Source of the DNA: Juglans regia | Taxonomy: Eukaryota > Streptophyta > Magnoliopsida > Fagales > Juglandaceae | DNA: 64,000 nucleotides | Direction of reading: 5' to 3' | Assembly: GCF_001411555.2 (NCBI RefSeq) | Contig: NC_049910.1 | Coordinates: 35,317,250-35,381,249, forward strand | Notes under the pieces: generated by a model | Told to the model about the DNA's origin: nothing | Databases searched by the model: none | The model's input: the letters and a program-made list of their open reading frames with translations, nothing else | Shown here: piece after piece, positions 1-14,797 of the stretch | Numbering within the stretch: the first letter of the stretch is position 1 | How the letters are laid out: each line of letters opens with the position of its first letter | Position numbers and translations under genes: made by a program

Positions 1-1006
1 TATGGAAATACCAATAATAATAATAATAATAGTAGAGTATATACCCAAAGAAACTGCAGGGAATAGACAGACCAAGTGTAAGAAGTAATCACACTGTGCA
101 AACATGGGGGGGATGTACACAAGGCAACTCCAACTCCAAACAAACACACAACATGACAGCAAATCTGGAACTGGAAGTAGTAAAACTCAAGCTGAGACCA
201 GAACGGATGAGATCAGATATGATCAGATCAGAGCAGAGCAGTTTTAGAGAGAAGAAAAAGATTAATTAAAGCTGGAAATTGGGGGAAGAAAAGCAGTGAC
301 AAAGGTCTTTGTGTGGGACCTGCCTTTAAAATCTCTGACACAGACGGCAGTTTCATTTGCTCTCTTGCTTTCCTTATTCAAATGCCTCTCTCTCTGTCTC
401 TCTCTCCCTCCGTCTCGATTTCTCTGTTTTTTTTTTCCCCCTTCCTTTCTGTAGGCAAATAATAAAATATCGTTGAGGAGAGAAAGTGGAGGTCTTTGTA
501 TTCTTTTGGCCGCGTGAATTCTCAAGCGAAGCAAAAGTCTCTCCCACTTCTCTTTCACACCTTTCAATCTCTAAACCTTGGAAGAAGAATCTAGGGTTTG
601 ACAGTACCAAGTTCTACAAGGTCCGTCCTTTGGTTCTTTACTTGCTTTTTCACTCATGGTTTGATCAACTTCCTTTTGTGAAATAGCTATGTAGGGTCTG
701 ATCTCTATTTGGGTGTTCCAATTTTCACTGACCTAGTTCATTGTGATGTGCTGGTTCTTTGTTTTGGAAAATTAAGCATTTTCTTTGGCGAAACTCCCGA
801 AATTTCAATGAAAAACTCGATCTTGGGCGTTTGTTCGCTGAAAAATGCGATTTTGACTATCTGGGTGTTTGTTTCGTTGGATATGGATGGTTGAATATAT
901 ATTATTTAAGTTCTTCTTTCTGATTACGGGGTCTTTTATGGTGTGCGTTGGTTAGGTTCTTGGGGTTTGAGTACTTAGGGTTATTCTTTTTACGTTTGGG
1001 CCGAGT
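1..1006 (+). promoter_or_regulatory. Upstream region and 5' leader of the WRKY gene
   Basis: This stretch has no convincing coding sequence. It contains a pyrimidine-rich tract at about 382-440, mostly CT repeats followed by a T run, of the kind common near plant transcription starts. The sequence from roughly 480 to 1006 is probably transcribed leader; several short ATG-started frames there (for example 709-894) could act as upstream ORFs but show no recognisable protein. A TTGAC W-box core lies at about 597-601, so self-regulation by WRKY proteins is possible but unproven. I could not place a TATA box with confidence. Confidence 0.4.
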
Positions 1007-2910
<1,904 letters not shown>

Positions 2911-5590
2911 GCTGCCGTGGAGAGATTCACCAAGGCCAAGCCCTGCTATTTATTTAGAAAAATCTAATGTATTTGGTTGGCTTGGAATGCTCCTGTACAT
3001 ATTTTGCATCTCCTCACATGGATATATATAATTTGGGAGCAGTTTTTTTTGTGGCTTTGGAGGGTTGAATCCGACCCTTTTTATAGCTTTTTTGGCAAAG
3101 TGGGCATGCTGCCCGGCGCTTTAACTGAAGAATCATGTAATATTGGAGGTGTCAATTTGTATAAACTCTCAGCCCTTTTTAGCAAGCGATGTTTTAATCT
3201 CTACTTGTGAATGATTCGTTGCTGCATCCATGGATTAAGATGCAAGTCCTTTTACTTTCAACAAGTCAGTGTGCATGACACATCCTCTCCAGTCGCCCAC
3301 GCTGTTTATATAGCAATAGCTGTTTTGTAAGAAATATTTGTGATTTTTCATTAAGGTTGTCTGAATCTGAATCTTTTTTAAAGTAATTTATTGAATGAAT
3401 TCTCAAGAAATTGATTACAATGTGAAAAGAGGGATTTTTGCACATCAACATTTCATTACTTTCATTTTTTTAATATAAATTAACTGATTTGGCCATTCAT
3501 ATTTCATAAAAATATATAAAAATAATTGTACTTAGCATAACTCGTATTTATTAGAGAATTTTATCAAATTAAAAATATTTTTAATTTTGTTTTCGTTTTC
3601 AGGAATAGTAACGGGTGTGCAGAGGTAAGTAAGTGGTTCATGAACTGGATTCATGAAACCTGAATCATTAGCAGAGCACCTTCGGTTGTCACTTCATTTG
3701 TAGGCAGTGGCCACTATCTTGAGAGTTTAACATCTGAGTAACCATATACTTGCCAATTATTTTTTTATTTTATTTTAATAATTTTTTTAAATGAATATTA
3801 TTTATTTTTAAAAGAAGTAATAATTTAAAATAAAACTATATTCAGCTTAGGCTGGATTTGGATTTTGGATCCCAATCTTTTCTGGACTTATGGAATCTGT
3901 CTGTGTCTAATAAATTTGATCTAAACAAGGCATGTTATCTACACTTCCCGAAGAAGAATTATTCAAGATGTCCATATTTTAGGAGTCTAGAACAAGGCAT
4001 GTTTGTTAGTTGCAAGGGGACCAAAATGGGTAGGCATACATCGACACTTTTATGCAATATTCTCCCTTCAAACGCCATCCAATATTATTCTTATTTCTTC
4101 TTGGAGTTGGGACCATTTCCAAAACCAGAATCAGAGGCTATATTGTTGCTTGCCTCCCAGGTTCATCATATACTGGTTTGGTGATAACTTCTTTGCTACT
4201 TGAACACGTATTTAATGGGGAGAGAGAAATCGGCGATCTCTCTCTTTTTGTACCGTCCTAATAAAAGGTCCAAATTATATGACTATACTTAAAAATGACT
4301 ATTCAATGATACAATTGAAGTCTCGTTGTAATATTATAAAAAACAAGAACTTTTCCCTTATCCTTATCATATGGGATATCATACTTTTATTTATTTATTT
4401 ATTTATTTTTTTAAAAAAAAAGGGGTAATTTAGGGGCACAGAAGAGATGACACTAATCTGGGTTGGATAAGGTTGTGTTTGTCAGACTGTAAAAAAAACA
4501 GGTTAAAGTCAATAATGGAATGTCCTAAATAGAAAGTGAAAGTCAGAAAGGTTTGCAAATAACTCATTATGTTTGCCACAAAAAATATCCAAATCCACCA
4601 ATTAATAAATAAAGTTTAGTGCTAATGGGGGGGGCTAAAGCCTAAAACTACACTTTCTTTCTTTACTCTCATGTTTGGAAGTTGGAACCAATCCAGAAAG
4701 CAAAAAAATATCTGAGCCACTACATACACACATATGATGAGTCTTATCATGATTTATTCTTATTCTTAACAGGGATCGATTACCAGTAAGTGGGATTTAC
4801 TTTAAAAAAAAAAAAAAATCTCACAAAAGTAAATCCACAAACTGATATAGTTTGATATGGTACGTAAGATTGTAAAGATACTTTTGTTGTAAAGTAGATC
4901 TAACATATAATATATATTAATTTATAAATTTATTTTTGTAAAATCTTTTTATAACTGTAACGTTTTTCTTTTGCTTTCCATGTCTTCCCTTATTTGTATA
5001 TATTTTGTGGGCAAATTGTTTTAGAGGGCATATCATATGTATTAGAAACAGAACATATGGGCCTCAGCCCATATGCGCCAATTCGTTTGTATACTATATA
5101 TTATAGTCCTAGCAGAGGGGGATTGAACAGGAAAAGAATGAAACAGAACATATGGGCCTCAGCCCACCTGGCCAATAGTTAAGTTTGAGACTATGGCGGT
5201 ACCCGGTTGAGTATTTGACCCTGGATGACAACCCGTCTAACGTCTCATTAAATATGCAATACCAATTAATCGGTCAACCAATCAGATGGAAAATGCAGAG
5301 ATTAGGCTAAAAATAAATATGCTTCGGATCCCATTTCATTTTCACAACTACGCCGATTACTTGTTGCCATTTTGACGGTTTTTAAAAGTGTAACGTTAGA
5401 GATATAAGCTTTACGCGTAAAACTTGTATAACAAATCATTTTACTCTTCTTAAATCCATCGAGTCTTTGCTCCTTAAAATATAAGTTTTCTTTTGAGGGG
5501 TTAGCCCAAATTTTATATCCTTCCCATTTTCATTTTATTATAAGCAATTAGGACTAACCTTAATTTTAAATTTTATAGTTTTTAACCATA
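2911..5590. other. Intergenic region downstream of WRKY, no gene seen
   Basis: The first 300-350 bases are probably the WRKY 3' untranslated region. The rest is AT-rich with homopolymer runs and an ATTT run near 4388-4411. Short open frames at 3858-4261 have no recognisable family and no coding character that I can see. Confidence 0.5.
5045..5166. repeat. Short direct duplication, two identical 27-base copies
   Basis: Positions 5045-5071 and 5140-5166 are identical, 95 bases apart. The first copy continues into a small palindrome built on CATATGGGC...GCCCATATG. It is probably a local duplication inside an old repeat. Confidence 0.7.
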
Positions 5591-5594
5591 ATTA

Positions 5595-5887
5595 GGCTAT
5601 GTTTGGTTATAAAACTCAACTAAACTAAGTCTAATTTTAAACTGAATTTTACATTCAAACACCCAACTTTCAAATTATTAAATTTATCTCAACTCAAAAC
5701 CTTCTTACATATGAGATCCATAATTTTTTTTAACTTCTCATAAAAAGTATTTTAAACTTATCTTAACATCTAAATACACTTTAAACTTAATTTTTATGAG
5801 TTTCATATAATTTTTTTTATTATTTAATTCAATACCATTTATAAAAAATTAAACTTAACATAACTTAACTTAACATACAAACGTAAG
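5595..5887. mobile_element. Diverged Tourist-like MITE
   Basis: It begins after TTA with GGCTATGTTTGG and ends with an approximate inverted copy near 5880, with CTCAAC/CTTAAC-rich flanks inside. It resembles the element at 44968-45195 more than the 209 bp MITE core. The borders are approximate. Confidence 0.5.
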
Positions 5888-6635
5888 CTTGTAACGTGTA
5901 ACATAACAAATGGAAAATGTGACATAATAAATAAGATGTCGTTGGAAACTTGAAACGTGCAGTGAAAAGTAAGGAATAAAAATAAAATAATAAATAATAA
6001 TAAAATATTACGAGGATACAGTACTCTTGGTACCAAACGTAGTTTTCAGTCAATGGCTGCTTGACAACTCGGGCTTTCTTAAACTGAAGCAACTCCAGCG
6101 AGGAGACTCTCCCACTTTTTTTTTTTTTTTTTTCATTGCTGTTGCCAGTTGGACTCCATCCGCTCGTGTTTGTCGTCGAAGGATAAAAAAACAAGAAACA
6201 AAAAGAGGAAAAGGGCAACCAACGTGCAGAGGAAGTTAAAAACAAAAGACGTGTCAGTTGGAGGAGAAAGAGTGGGTCAGTCAATCAGACCGACAGGTAA
6301 AAGTAAGCAACAAAATGCAGAGACTGTGCTCTCTCTGTTTCGGTCTCAGTCAAACGCTATTATTATGCCGCACCCCTACGCTCATTGTTTCGTCCTCTTC
6401 CACCGCTCCGCTCATGTTCCTAGCTCATCATTATCGCCATCATCATTGTTATTCTGTTTAATTAAGCTCAAGATAGTGTTCTTTGAATGGCTGATTAAAC
6501 TGTACATAAAGCGGGATTCATAAACTAACCATGAGGGTTGACAAAAAAAGAGAACCCAAACAGATCTAAATAGAAAACAAAATCCGACATTCTTCCAGGG
6601 TCAAATCCTCACCGGGTACCGCCATCTCCGGTGGT

Positions 6636-7136
6636 TCAGAACAGCGGCGCAGGTAGATTCAGATCGAAGAGAAACGGCTTCTTCGTTTGACTATTCTCTT
6701 CCTGCTCGCTCACCGCCACATCCACGTTCTCCATCTTGTACCCCTTGTACTCCGACATCGACGCCGAGGGATTAGCAGCACCTGATACGTAGCCCGGAGA
6801 GGGTCTCCAGCCGAAAAGTTCCCTTGCACCAGAGCCACCGGTAACGACGGGAGGAGTAATGACTAGGCCGTGGAGGCCAAAGTTGGTCCTGGCCTTGATG
6901 CCTCGGAGGCTGATTGCGGCCTCGTCGTAGGCTAAGGCGGCCTCTTCTGCCGTGTCGAAGGTGCCGAGCCACTTACGGGTCTTCCTCCACGGGTCTCGGA
7001 TCTCGGCCGCGAACCGGCCCCACGGCCTCTTGCGCACGCCCCTGAAATGAACTGCCATGCGCTTCCCCGGCGCCGGAAACCGAGACTGTGTCTCTCCTGT
7101 CGGAGTTCCAGAGACGTGAAGCGCGTCCACGGGCAT
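6636..7136 (-). CDS. AP2/ERF transcription factor with C-terminal EAR motif (ERF group VIII-like repressor)
   Basis: This is an intronless frame of 166 residues, GC-rich compared with its flanks. Residues 30-86 are a single AP2/ERF domain containing [18 protein letters not shown] and [16 protein letters not shown], with the Ala and Asp of [10 protein letters not shown] that mark ERF rather than DREB proteins. The C-terminus carries DLNLP at residues 158-162, an EAR motif that recruits TOPLESS-type corepressors in known proteins. The expected role is a nuclear repressor binding GCC-box promoters. The start is the first ATG of the frame, about 80 bases below a TATA box. The domain ending [10 protein letters not shown] leaves the exact subgroup (VIIIa or VIIIb) open. 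Confidence 0.93.
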   Translation of the reverse strand: MPVDALHVSGTPTGETQSRFPAPGKRMAVHFRGVRKRPWGRFAAEIRDPWRKTRKWLGTFDTAEEAALAYDEAAISLRGIKARTNFGLHGLVITPPVVTGGSGARELFGWRPSPGYVSGAANPSASMSEYKGYKMENVDVAVSEQEENSQTKKPFLFDLNLPAPLF

Positions 7137-7217
7137 TGACTCGGTGTACGTAGCAAAAAAGGATTGGAATGAGGAAAGGAGTGCGCGTGTGAGAGTGAGA
7201 GTTAGCTTTCGGAGGTC

Positions 7218-7226
7218 ATATATAGT
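7218..7226 (-). promoter_or_regulatory. TATA box of the ERF gene
   Basis: CTATATATGA on the minus strand lies 80-90 bases above the ERF start codon, a typical plant spacing once a 40-60 base leader is allowed. Confidence 0.6.
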
Positions 7227-7631
7227 GGAGGGGACAGTCTGGTTAACGCCGACAGCTTTGGTGTTTTGTGCGTTTGTCTGCGTTATTTAATAATATAATT
7301 AATGATGGATGGTGCCAGAGACGCATTCATTTTTACGAGTTGGCTGCGATTGCGTCGATGAGTCGTAAATATTATTATTTTATGTTTTACCCGCTCAATT
7401 TATTCTTTTCATCTCATACATTTTATTTTTTTTATTTTTTATTTAATAATTAAAAAAATGATTATTAATATATTAATATTTTTTATATTTATTAAAAATA
7501 TTTTAAAATAATAAAATAATGATTTTGGTCTAGCGATAACATGAAGCGGGCCATTTTGAATGGGTAGTACCGCTCTTTGTGGCTAACGAGTTTAAGTTTT
7601 TAGGTGGGGATTGATTTAATTTTTTAGTTTA

Positions 7632-7823
7632 GTGAGTTTGGTTGCCAAACTAATCTATCTCATCTCAACTCATTATTACAATTTTTTTAAATTTCAATAC
7701 AAAATATAATAAACAATTCAATTTTTTTAAATCTCAAAATAATAATAATATTAAAAAATAATATTCTAACAATATTTTATCATCTTAACTCAACTCAACT
7801 CACTTCAACATCCAAACGCAACC
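7632..7823. mobile_element. Tourist-like MITE, GAGATGAG family
   Basis: The inverted ends are GTGAGTTTGGTTG and CATCCAAACGCAACC, flanked by TTA and TAA. The interior has the family's CTCATCTCAACTC block and AT-rich core. It is about 192 bp. Confidence 0.75.
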
Positions 7824-8015
7824 TAAAATATATAAAGTTAGTTGAGATAAATTTAATTTTTTATAAAAAAATTAAAAAAATAATAAATCTCATTAATAAT
7901 ATATTTGGTATGAGTTGTGATAAGTTAAGTTTGATTCAACAAACAAATATAGTTATGTAGATGTTCATGAGTTAAATTGATTTGAGTTGGGAACAATAGT
8001 ATTTTATATGTTTTA

Positions 8016-8210
8016 GGTAAGGTTTTGATAGTGAGTTGAGATGGAAGTTAAAAGTTAAATAAAATATTTTTAGAATATTATTTTTAATATTATTATTGTT
8101 TTGAGATTTAAAAAAATTGAATTATTTATTATATTTTATGTGAGAATTTGAAAAAATTGAAATAATTAAATAAGATGAGTTATAGACCTTGTTGTATCCA
8201 AATTGGACCT
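8016..8210. mobile_element. Tourist-like MITE, GAGATGAG family
   Basis: It is flanked by TTA on both sides. The left end is GGTAAGGTTTTGATAG and the right end is TATCCAAATTGGACC. It is 195 bp, in the orientation opposite to the copy at 7632. Degenerate related sequence continues on both sides (about 7830-8000 and 8215-8350). Confidence 0.75.
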
Positions 8211-8810
8211 TATTAAGATGAGTTTAGTTTTTTTAGGTTGAAATGTATAAAATAGATTGAGATGCCTTTAACTTTTTTTTATAAAAAATTAAAAAAATAG
8301 CGAGTGTCATTAATAATTAGTTTTAAATTAATTGAGTTGGGTTAAACAACAAAACACACCTTAAAAGTTACTATTAGAGTAATAATATAGTAATAATATA
8401 TGTTTAGTTTACACTTTACACAAATTTTATATAACTAAGTAAAAATAATAATAAATTTACAATTAATTTATAATAATTTATCACTTTATTTAAAATAAAA
8501 AATAAATTATATAAAATAAATTATTTTAAATAAAATGACAGGGTTACATTGATTGATTTGAAATGTATTGTAAAATAATTATGAATTGTGCATTTATATT
8601 ATCTTGGCATCTCCATTTTTTAATTGCATTTCCAAACAAGTTTACCATTAGCTTCATATGATACATGCATGTAGCTTATCTCGTTTTACTATAATTTTCT
8701 GTAGATGAAGATGTTTCATACGAAATCATCATTCCATATGCAAAATCACGAAATGGTGTGTATCTTCTCAAGTTTAGAGGATCTTTGTCACGAAATTGCT
8801 AGCATTATTA

Positions 8811-9613
8811 AGATCCAGTTTGGATATAAAAGTCCACCCAACTCATCTCAACCAAAGTTTTAAATACCGTTTCGGTGGCCGTTTTTGTTAAGATACTGGA
8901 ATGAAATATTTGGTACCAATACCGTTTTAGGTACCATTTTGAGATAGTCTATATATAATAAATTAATTATATATGTATAAATTATATTTCAAAATAATAT
9001 TAATGCAAGTCTTAAAAAATTAAAACATATTTATAAACTCAATAATAATTCTAAGTTCTCAATCCAACTATTTTAAAAAATAATTACTCATCTTCATTAC
9101 AAAAAGGGAAATAAAAATTTGATTTTCAGTCCTCGAGAAAAAAAAATAATAAAAAAAACTAATAAAATAATCTTCAAATGTGAGAATTAGAGTGAAACTT
9201 ATGAAAAAATAAGAATTTTTATACTAATTACCAAAAAAAAAAATTCGGCCGTACATTGAAACCGGTAGATACATCGAAAATCGACTGGTATTGATCGAAA
9301 CGTACCGGTACGGCCGGTATTTGATCTTGTATGAAACACATATATTTTCTATACCAATCACTATTCCGGTATGGTAAATATCAGTCGTATAGGCCGGTAC
9401 GGTATGAAATATAAAATATTGATCTCAACTTATCTCATCTAGTCATTATAATTTATTTTTAAATTCTCATATAAAATATAATAAAAATTTAATTTTTTTA
9501 AATCTTAAAATTATAATAATATTAAAATTAATATTCTAATAATATTTTATTCAATTTTTAATTTTAATTTTAACTCATATTACCTCAATTCATTTTACTA
9601 TCTAAACCTCTCA
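8811..9613. mobile_element. GAGATGAG-family MITE split by a later insertion
   Basis: The left part, 8811-8852, carries AGTTTGGAT and the CTCATCTCAAC block. The right part, 9422-9613, resumes with ATCTCAACTTATCTCATC and the AT-rich core. The two halves rejoin into one family member once 8853-9421 and one 8-base duplicate are removed. Confidence 0.75.
8853..9421. mobile_element. Non-autonomous hAT-like element nested in a MITE, 8 bp target duplication
   Basis: The 569 bp insert is bounded by the identical 8-mer ATCTCAAC (8845-8852 and 9422-9429). Its ends are inverted: the left starts CAAAGTTTTAAATACCG and the right, reversed, starts CAATATTTTATATTTCATACCG. An 8-base duplication with CA-starting inverted ends is the hAT pattern. 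The interior is AT-rich with several GGTACC/CCGGTA motifs and has no ORF. Confidence 0.8.
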
Positions 9614-9619
9614 TAATAG

Positions 9620-10290
9620 TCTATTTTTTTGAGATGGAATGCGACTCTAAAGACATATCATTTAATAATGAGTAATATTACTCATTATTTTAATTTTTAT
9701 TATTTTATAATATAATATTAAATAATTAAAAATTATTTATAAATTTATTATCTAATATCAGGTCTATAAGAGGATGGTTAAATAAAAAAAATTATGATAA
9801 TAGATTTTTCCTTCAATAATTATTGCCACAATCCGTCATCCATGATGATTCCAAATAACCACAATACAAGTATGAGTGTACGACACAACTAAAAAAATAC
9901 ACAGAAAAACTTTATGACCCCACAATTACAAGGACAACATTATTATCATTTTGCCTTTTGTAACGTTTAAAGTTGTCTAGAAACTTGTGTTTTTCTTCTT
10001 TTTGATTTGCCATAATTGAAGTAGGTTCAAAGAGTTCGCAGGCTCAGCACGTTTCAATTTGGGTTGGAGAGCTACAGCGCGAGACCACTACTATGTTAGG
10101 TTAGGGCTGCTGGACAGCAGGGCTTTCAACAATTATGGCACCCAGCTTTAACCTAAAATAAAATAATAATACTAATAATAACAGTAAAGAGTCAGGAACA
10201 CACTTCGAGGTTACACTATTACTATAATAATTATTTAATAATATTTAGGGCAGTTAAAAGTCTAATAAGATACATACATGTCAGTTGTTA
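9620..10290. other. AT-rich spacer, no gene seen
   Basis: I find no coding signal, RNA gene or clear repeat boundary here. Confidence 0.4.
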
Positions 10291-10649
10291 CTAAATTTAC
10301 GAAAAAAGGAAATAGGTAGGAATCACGTGGAACCGTGAGGCGGCGACGGCGGCTCCAGACGGGGGACCCGCACTTGCCTCTAGCTGCCGACACTGGCTTT
10401 CAGAATATTTAATATGCATATCAAAATTTTGAGTATAGCCCTCGTGATGAAAAATGGAGATGAAATATGGCACCTTGAGATAAATTCGTGGAATTTGGTG
10501 GTTTCCTCTCGAGTCTTGAGGTCTCTTGCAAGGTGGAAAGTTTCCTTCACGGTTGTGGATGGCTGGTTTGACAATGGCAAGAGGTGGATAACAATTCTCA
10601 ACTGCTGAGTTAGAACTGAAATAGAAATAAGGTTGGTAAGATTGAGAGG

Positions 10650-12032
10650 AAGATGGCAGGTTAGCAGATGTATGGAACAAATTATCATTAACAGAGAAAG
10701 AAAAAGATGAAGTTGTAATTGCAGGAAAAGATATTGAACTCACAATGGAAAGAGGTAAACTATGTCTGATGGGTAAATTAATAACTGATAAAAAGATAAG
10801 CCAAGAGGCTTTCAAAAACACCATGTCCAAAATCTAAAAATTTTGTGATGATATTAAAATTATTAACGTAAGAGAGCACCTCTATATTTTTGAATTCTAA
10901 TCAGGAGATATAAAGAGGGAAAGTAGTGGAATTACTAGGTCAAAGAAGGTTTATGCAATTTAAATATGAAAGGTTACCTAGGTTCTATTTTAATTGTGGG
11001 GTTGTCATGTATGGTTCGAGTGGTTGTGCTGCCAAATAAAAACAAGTCTGATTTAACTAGAGATACAAGTGCCACTCAGTTTGGATCATGGCTAAGAGCA
11101 GCAATTTCAGGCCCTAGTTCAATTAGTTCAGGAACTAATTCTAATTATGAAAGTAGTTATGGAAAACTGATATCAAGTATACCTAGGTATGGGTTAGAAG
11201 GACAACAGAGTTTATGGAAGCTAAAGATGAAAGAAACAGAAGAGATTGAAAAAGCAGGAAGAAAGGAGATGAGGAAGGTGTTACAAGATTCATCTAAGCA
11301 GGATAGTGGTTATGACAGAAAGTTAAATAGTTCAGAAGAAATACCTTTGTTGACACTTGAAACACAACATAACACCCACAAGGAACCTGCTTCTGTCATA
11401 ATAGTAGCTCCAATAGAGGTAGATAATTAAGTCAGGCCAGATTCTGTAGAAAATCAATTGAACAATTATAAATTACAACAAGCATCTAAGGCAAGTGTTA
11501 ACAGGTGGAAGAGAAGAGCAATGGGACGAGTTAATGTAGATATGGTATTGGTGCCTGTTAATTCTCATGCTACTAGAAAAAGAAAAACTGAGGAAGAAAA
11601 CATTTTATTTGCCTTAGAGAACAACAAGATGCAAGAGGCAAAAAAAGGTCATGACACCTAATGTCAATGTATCAGTAGAGGTTGTTAATCAGTCCCGCTG
11701 GAAGAAATGAGGCTACTAAATTAGAACTGTTAAGGACTTGGCAACCTTCAGACAATTAGAAATCTTAGCTATTTGGTTAAGATCCACAAGTCTAGTATCT
11801 TGTTTTTTATGGAAACTAAGATACAAAAATATCAAATGGAGAGGATTAAATGTAGTTTGGGTTTTAAAAGTTTATTCACAGTGGATGGAGTAGAAAAGAG
11901 TGGAGGTTGGGCTGTGTTTTGGAATGAGGAAACAAGACTAAGAATTCATACATACTCAAATAGACATGTTAATGGATAGATAGATCAAAAAGGCTTTTCA
12001 TGGATGTTAGCATACTTCTATGGAGATCCTGA
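10650..12032 (+). pseudogene. LINE retrotransposon remnant: ORF1 and start of endonuclease
   Basis: Near 10650 the frame reads ADVWNKLSLTEKEKDEV followed by LCMGKLITDKKISQEAFKNTM (shown here only in part), the DUF4283 N-terminus of plant LINE ORF1. At about 10965 YERLPRFYFNCG...GSSGC is a degraded CCHC knuckle lacking its first Cys and its His, followed by QFGSWLRA after a frame change. The endonuclease begins near 11738 (GNLQTIRNLSYLVKIHKSS) and keeps the ILFFMETK segment, with a stop near 11979 and FYGDPET at about 12020. It is cut off by a MITE-like sequence. Frameshifts and stops make it inactive. The GC-rich block at 10325-10390 may belong to its 5' leader. Confidence 0.8.
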
Positions 12033-12205
12033 AACCGAAAATGGAGATGAAATAAATTTAGATTAAAATTAAAAATTAAATAAAATATTATTATAAAATA
12101 TTTTTTAATATTATTTTTATTTTTAAAATTAAATTATTTATTTATATTTTATAAAAATTTAAAAAATTATAATAATTGAATAAAATAAATTAAAAATAAT
12201 TATGA
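12033..12205. mobile_element. Degenerate GAGATGAG-family MITE abutting the LINE
   Basis: The AT-rich core (AATAAAATATT...TTTTAATATT...AAATTATTTAT) and a GGAGATGAAATAA start match the family, but the ends are eroded. It lies exactly where the LINE endonuclease stops. Confidence 0.5.
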
Positions 12206-12589
12206 AAACAAATATCAGAACGAGTAATGATTTTTTTATGTTTTAAATAAATAAGTCTTATTTTAATTTTTTTAAAAAAGATTGTGTCATAAAAAAAAGA
12301 AGTAAAAAAGTATCTTTTTTTTATCTATTCTTTTCATATAATATCTGTACGAAAATATTTATTTAAAACTTCTATCTATTATAAAATACCAAAACATTTA
12401 TACATATTATACCAATTATAATTCCAACTATTTCAACTGAAGTCTGAACAGAGGCTGAAAAGGGATCGAAATAGCCAAAATCTTCGTACTAGAAACTTGT
12501 GTAAAAACCTCTTTTTTTCAGACATTCTTTTTCAATACTTTCATGTTAACAAGGTTTCTTTGAAAATAGATGTATCCCAAAATTTCAAT

Positions 12590-12876
12590 CTTATTTTATC
12601 TTATCTTCTTCTTAAATATAATTTAAGTATAAATATTTTTTAACCTTCAAACAAAAAATAAAATATAATTCAATTTTTTCAAATCTCCAAACAAAAATAA
12701 TATTATAAAATAATATTTTAACAATATTTTAATTTTATAATATTTTTTATTTAACTTTTTCTCTCATTTTTCAAAATTTAAAAAATACTCAACTCAAACT
12801 ATCTCACTATTATTCATAAACTATCTTATTAATATTCATAAAATTCTCATCTCATCTCGTCCTAAACGAGCCCTAA
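12590..12876. mobile_element. GAGATGAG-family MITE, longer variant
   Basis: It has a CTTATTTTATCTTATC start, family AT-rich core, then CTCATCTCATCTCGTCCTAAACGAGCCC at its right end, which matches the GGCTCGTTT terminus of the family in reverse. Confidence 0.6.
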
Positions 12877-13629
12877 CACTATATACAAATTCCTAATAGA
12901 TAAATCATGTACAAATCTTTTATAAAAAATATGTTATACTAATAAAGAAATTTTTTTTACACTTTTTAAAAATAAAGTCCACTCTTTATAAAAACTTATA
13001 AAAAATGTATCTATTTAAAATTTGTACAACTTATTTTTCGATAAAAAAAAAAGAAAAGAAAAATAAAGACGAGAAGAGCTGGTCAATATTTAGATTGAGC
13101 TCAATTCCCTTTCACATTCTACTGAAAAAAAAGGTGCCAAACACATCGCAATGCCTCCATAGTACAGAAAGGGCAGTGATACTATGCCATCCAAGTTTGT
13201 TTACTTGATATGCACCTAATGCAAATTGCATTTTAAAAAATAAAAATTGCATATTTTTTAAATATGTTTAAAAATTTTTAAAAAATTAATACATTAATAA
13301 TTATTTTTTTAATTATTAAATAAAATAATATTTAAAAATAAAATAAAATATTTGAACGATCAAATTAAAAAGGCAAATTCAAGAAGCATAGGGAAATCGT
13401 TCCAGATTCGGCAGCATCTCGAACATTTATTTGAATTTTTTTTTATTAGACTTTTCTATGAACCCTCGAGCCACGACTGAATATTATATTTGATTGTGGA
13501 TAAAGCTGTCGGCATCGCCAAGGTTCGGCACTTCTATAGCCCCATTAGAATCAGCATAGCAGTAGCTGTTGGCACCTCCAGAATATCGCTCATTTGCTGG
13601 AATTTCTTCTGAGGATCTCTACTATAATA

Positions 13630-13772
13630 ACGTCTCGTTTATATTTATACTCTATCTCAATTTATTTCAATTTATTTTATTATTATTTATTATTATTTAA
13701 TAATTTTAATTTATAAATTTTATTATTATTTATAATTTATCTCAATTCACCTTTAAATCTAAACGATACCTA
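13630..13772. mobile_element. Short degenerate MITE of the same family
   Basis: It starts ACGTCTCGTTTATAT, ends CTAAACGATACCT, and has CTCAATTTATTTCAA-type subterminal sequence. It is partial and eroded. Confidence 0.45.
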
Positions 13773-14242
13773 AAAGTACATTTTCTGAATTGGAAGGTAA
13801 TTGCAAGCAGAGCATTGCTATTCATAAGCCCATACACCACACACTAAAATTTTTTTTTTTTTTTTTAAAGTTTTTTTTTGTTTTATTATTCTTAAAATAA
13901 TTAAATTATTCTACTCATAATCCATCTATTACACATTTAATAAAAAAATAAAATTAAAAAAATTATAAAAAAATTAGTGTGTGATGTATGAAGTTTAGGA
14001 ATAGAATTTTTCTTGCAAAAATGAGTCGTAAGAAAATACATTACTCTTTTTTATGGCTACAATTCATTGGTATTTAGTTTTTGGAATGGATTTGACACTT
14101 TTCAGTTTTGCGCCTAAAAAGTACAGGTCTTTTTGTGGTACTTGATTTTGGTACCATCATGAACCTTGTTCCGACCAAAACAAGCCAGAAATTGGTCCGT
14201 CGGAGGAAGTAGCTATCAATGTTGGGGAAGCTAGCAACGTAA

Positions 14243-14797
14243 GAGCATTTTTATTGACTTTACTAAATGAGAAAGTTAGTTAAAATTTATATAATTAATG
14301 TTAAAAATATTTTACATTGAATTGGATAAATTTAAAATAATTTAAACTTTTACTATAATGGTTGGTCAAATATGAAGAACCATAATTAATTTATCAAATA
14401 TTAAAATACTAATTTTTCACTCCAAATAAATATTAAAATATTAATTTCTCACTCCAAGCAAAAATACTATTTGATTTATAATTAAAAAATTTAGATAGAA
14501 TTTTAAATGAGTTTAATCAAATTTGTTTTATTAATATTAAATGACTTTTGAAAATATGTTTTTTTAATATTAATTTAATTAGAATATATTTATTATTAAC
14601 ATTTAATTGGTAGAGATATAAAATGTGATAAAAATAAATTAAATAAAAAATAAAAAATTAATAATATTTTATTATTATATAGAGAGTGAATAGATAATCC
14701 AATGTCGGGTTGAATTTAAATATAATAGATAAATTTAAAAAAGTGTGATATTAGCTAAATTTTAAAGATAAATTTGATCAAGTCAATGAAGATGCTC
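14243..14797. mobile_element. MITE with GAGCATTTTTATTGAC inverted ends, TAA duplication
   Basis: The element is 555 bp and flanked by TAA at 14240-14242 and 14798-14800. The left end GAGCATTTTTATTGACTTTA matches the reversed right end GAGCATCTTCATTGACTTGA. The 3-base TAA duplication fits the Tourist/PIF-Harbinger group. There is no ORF. Confidence 0.85.
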
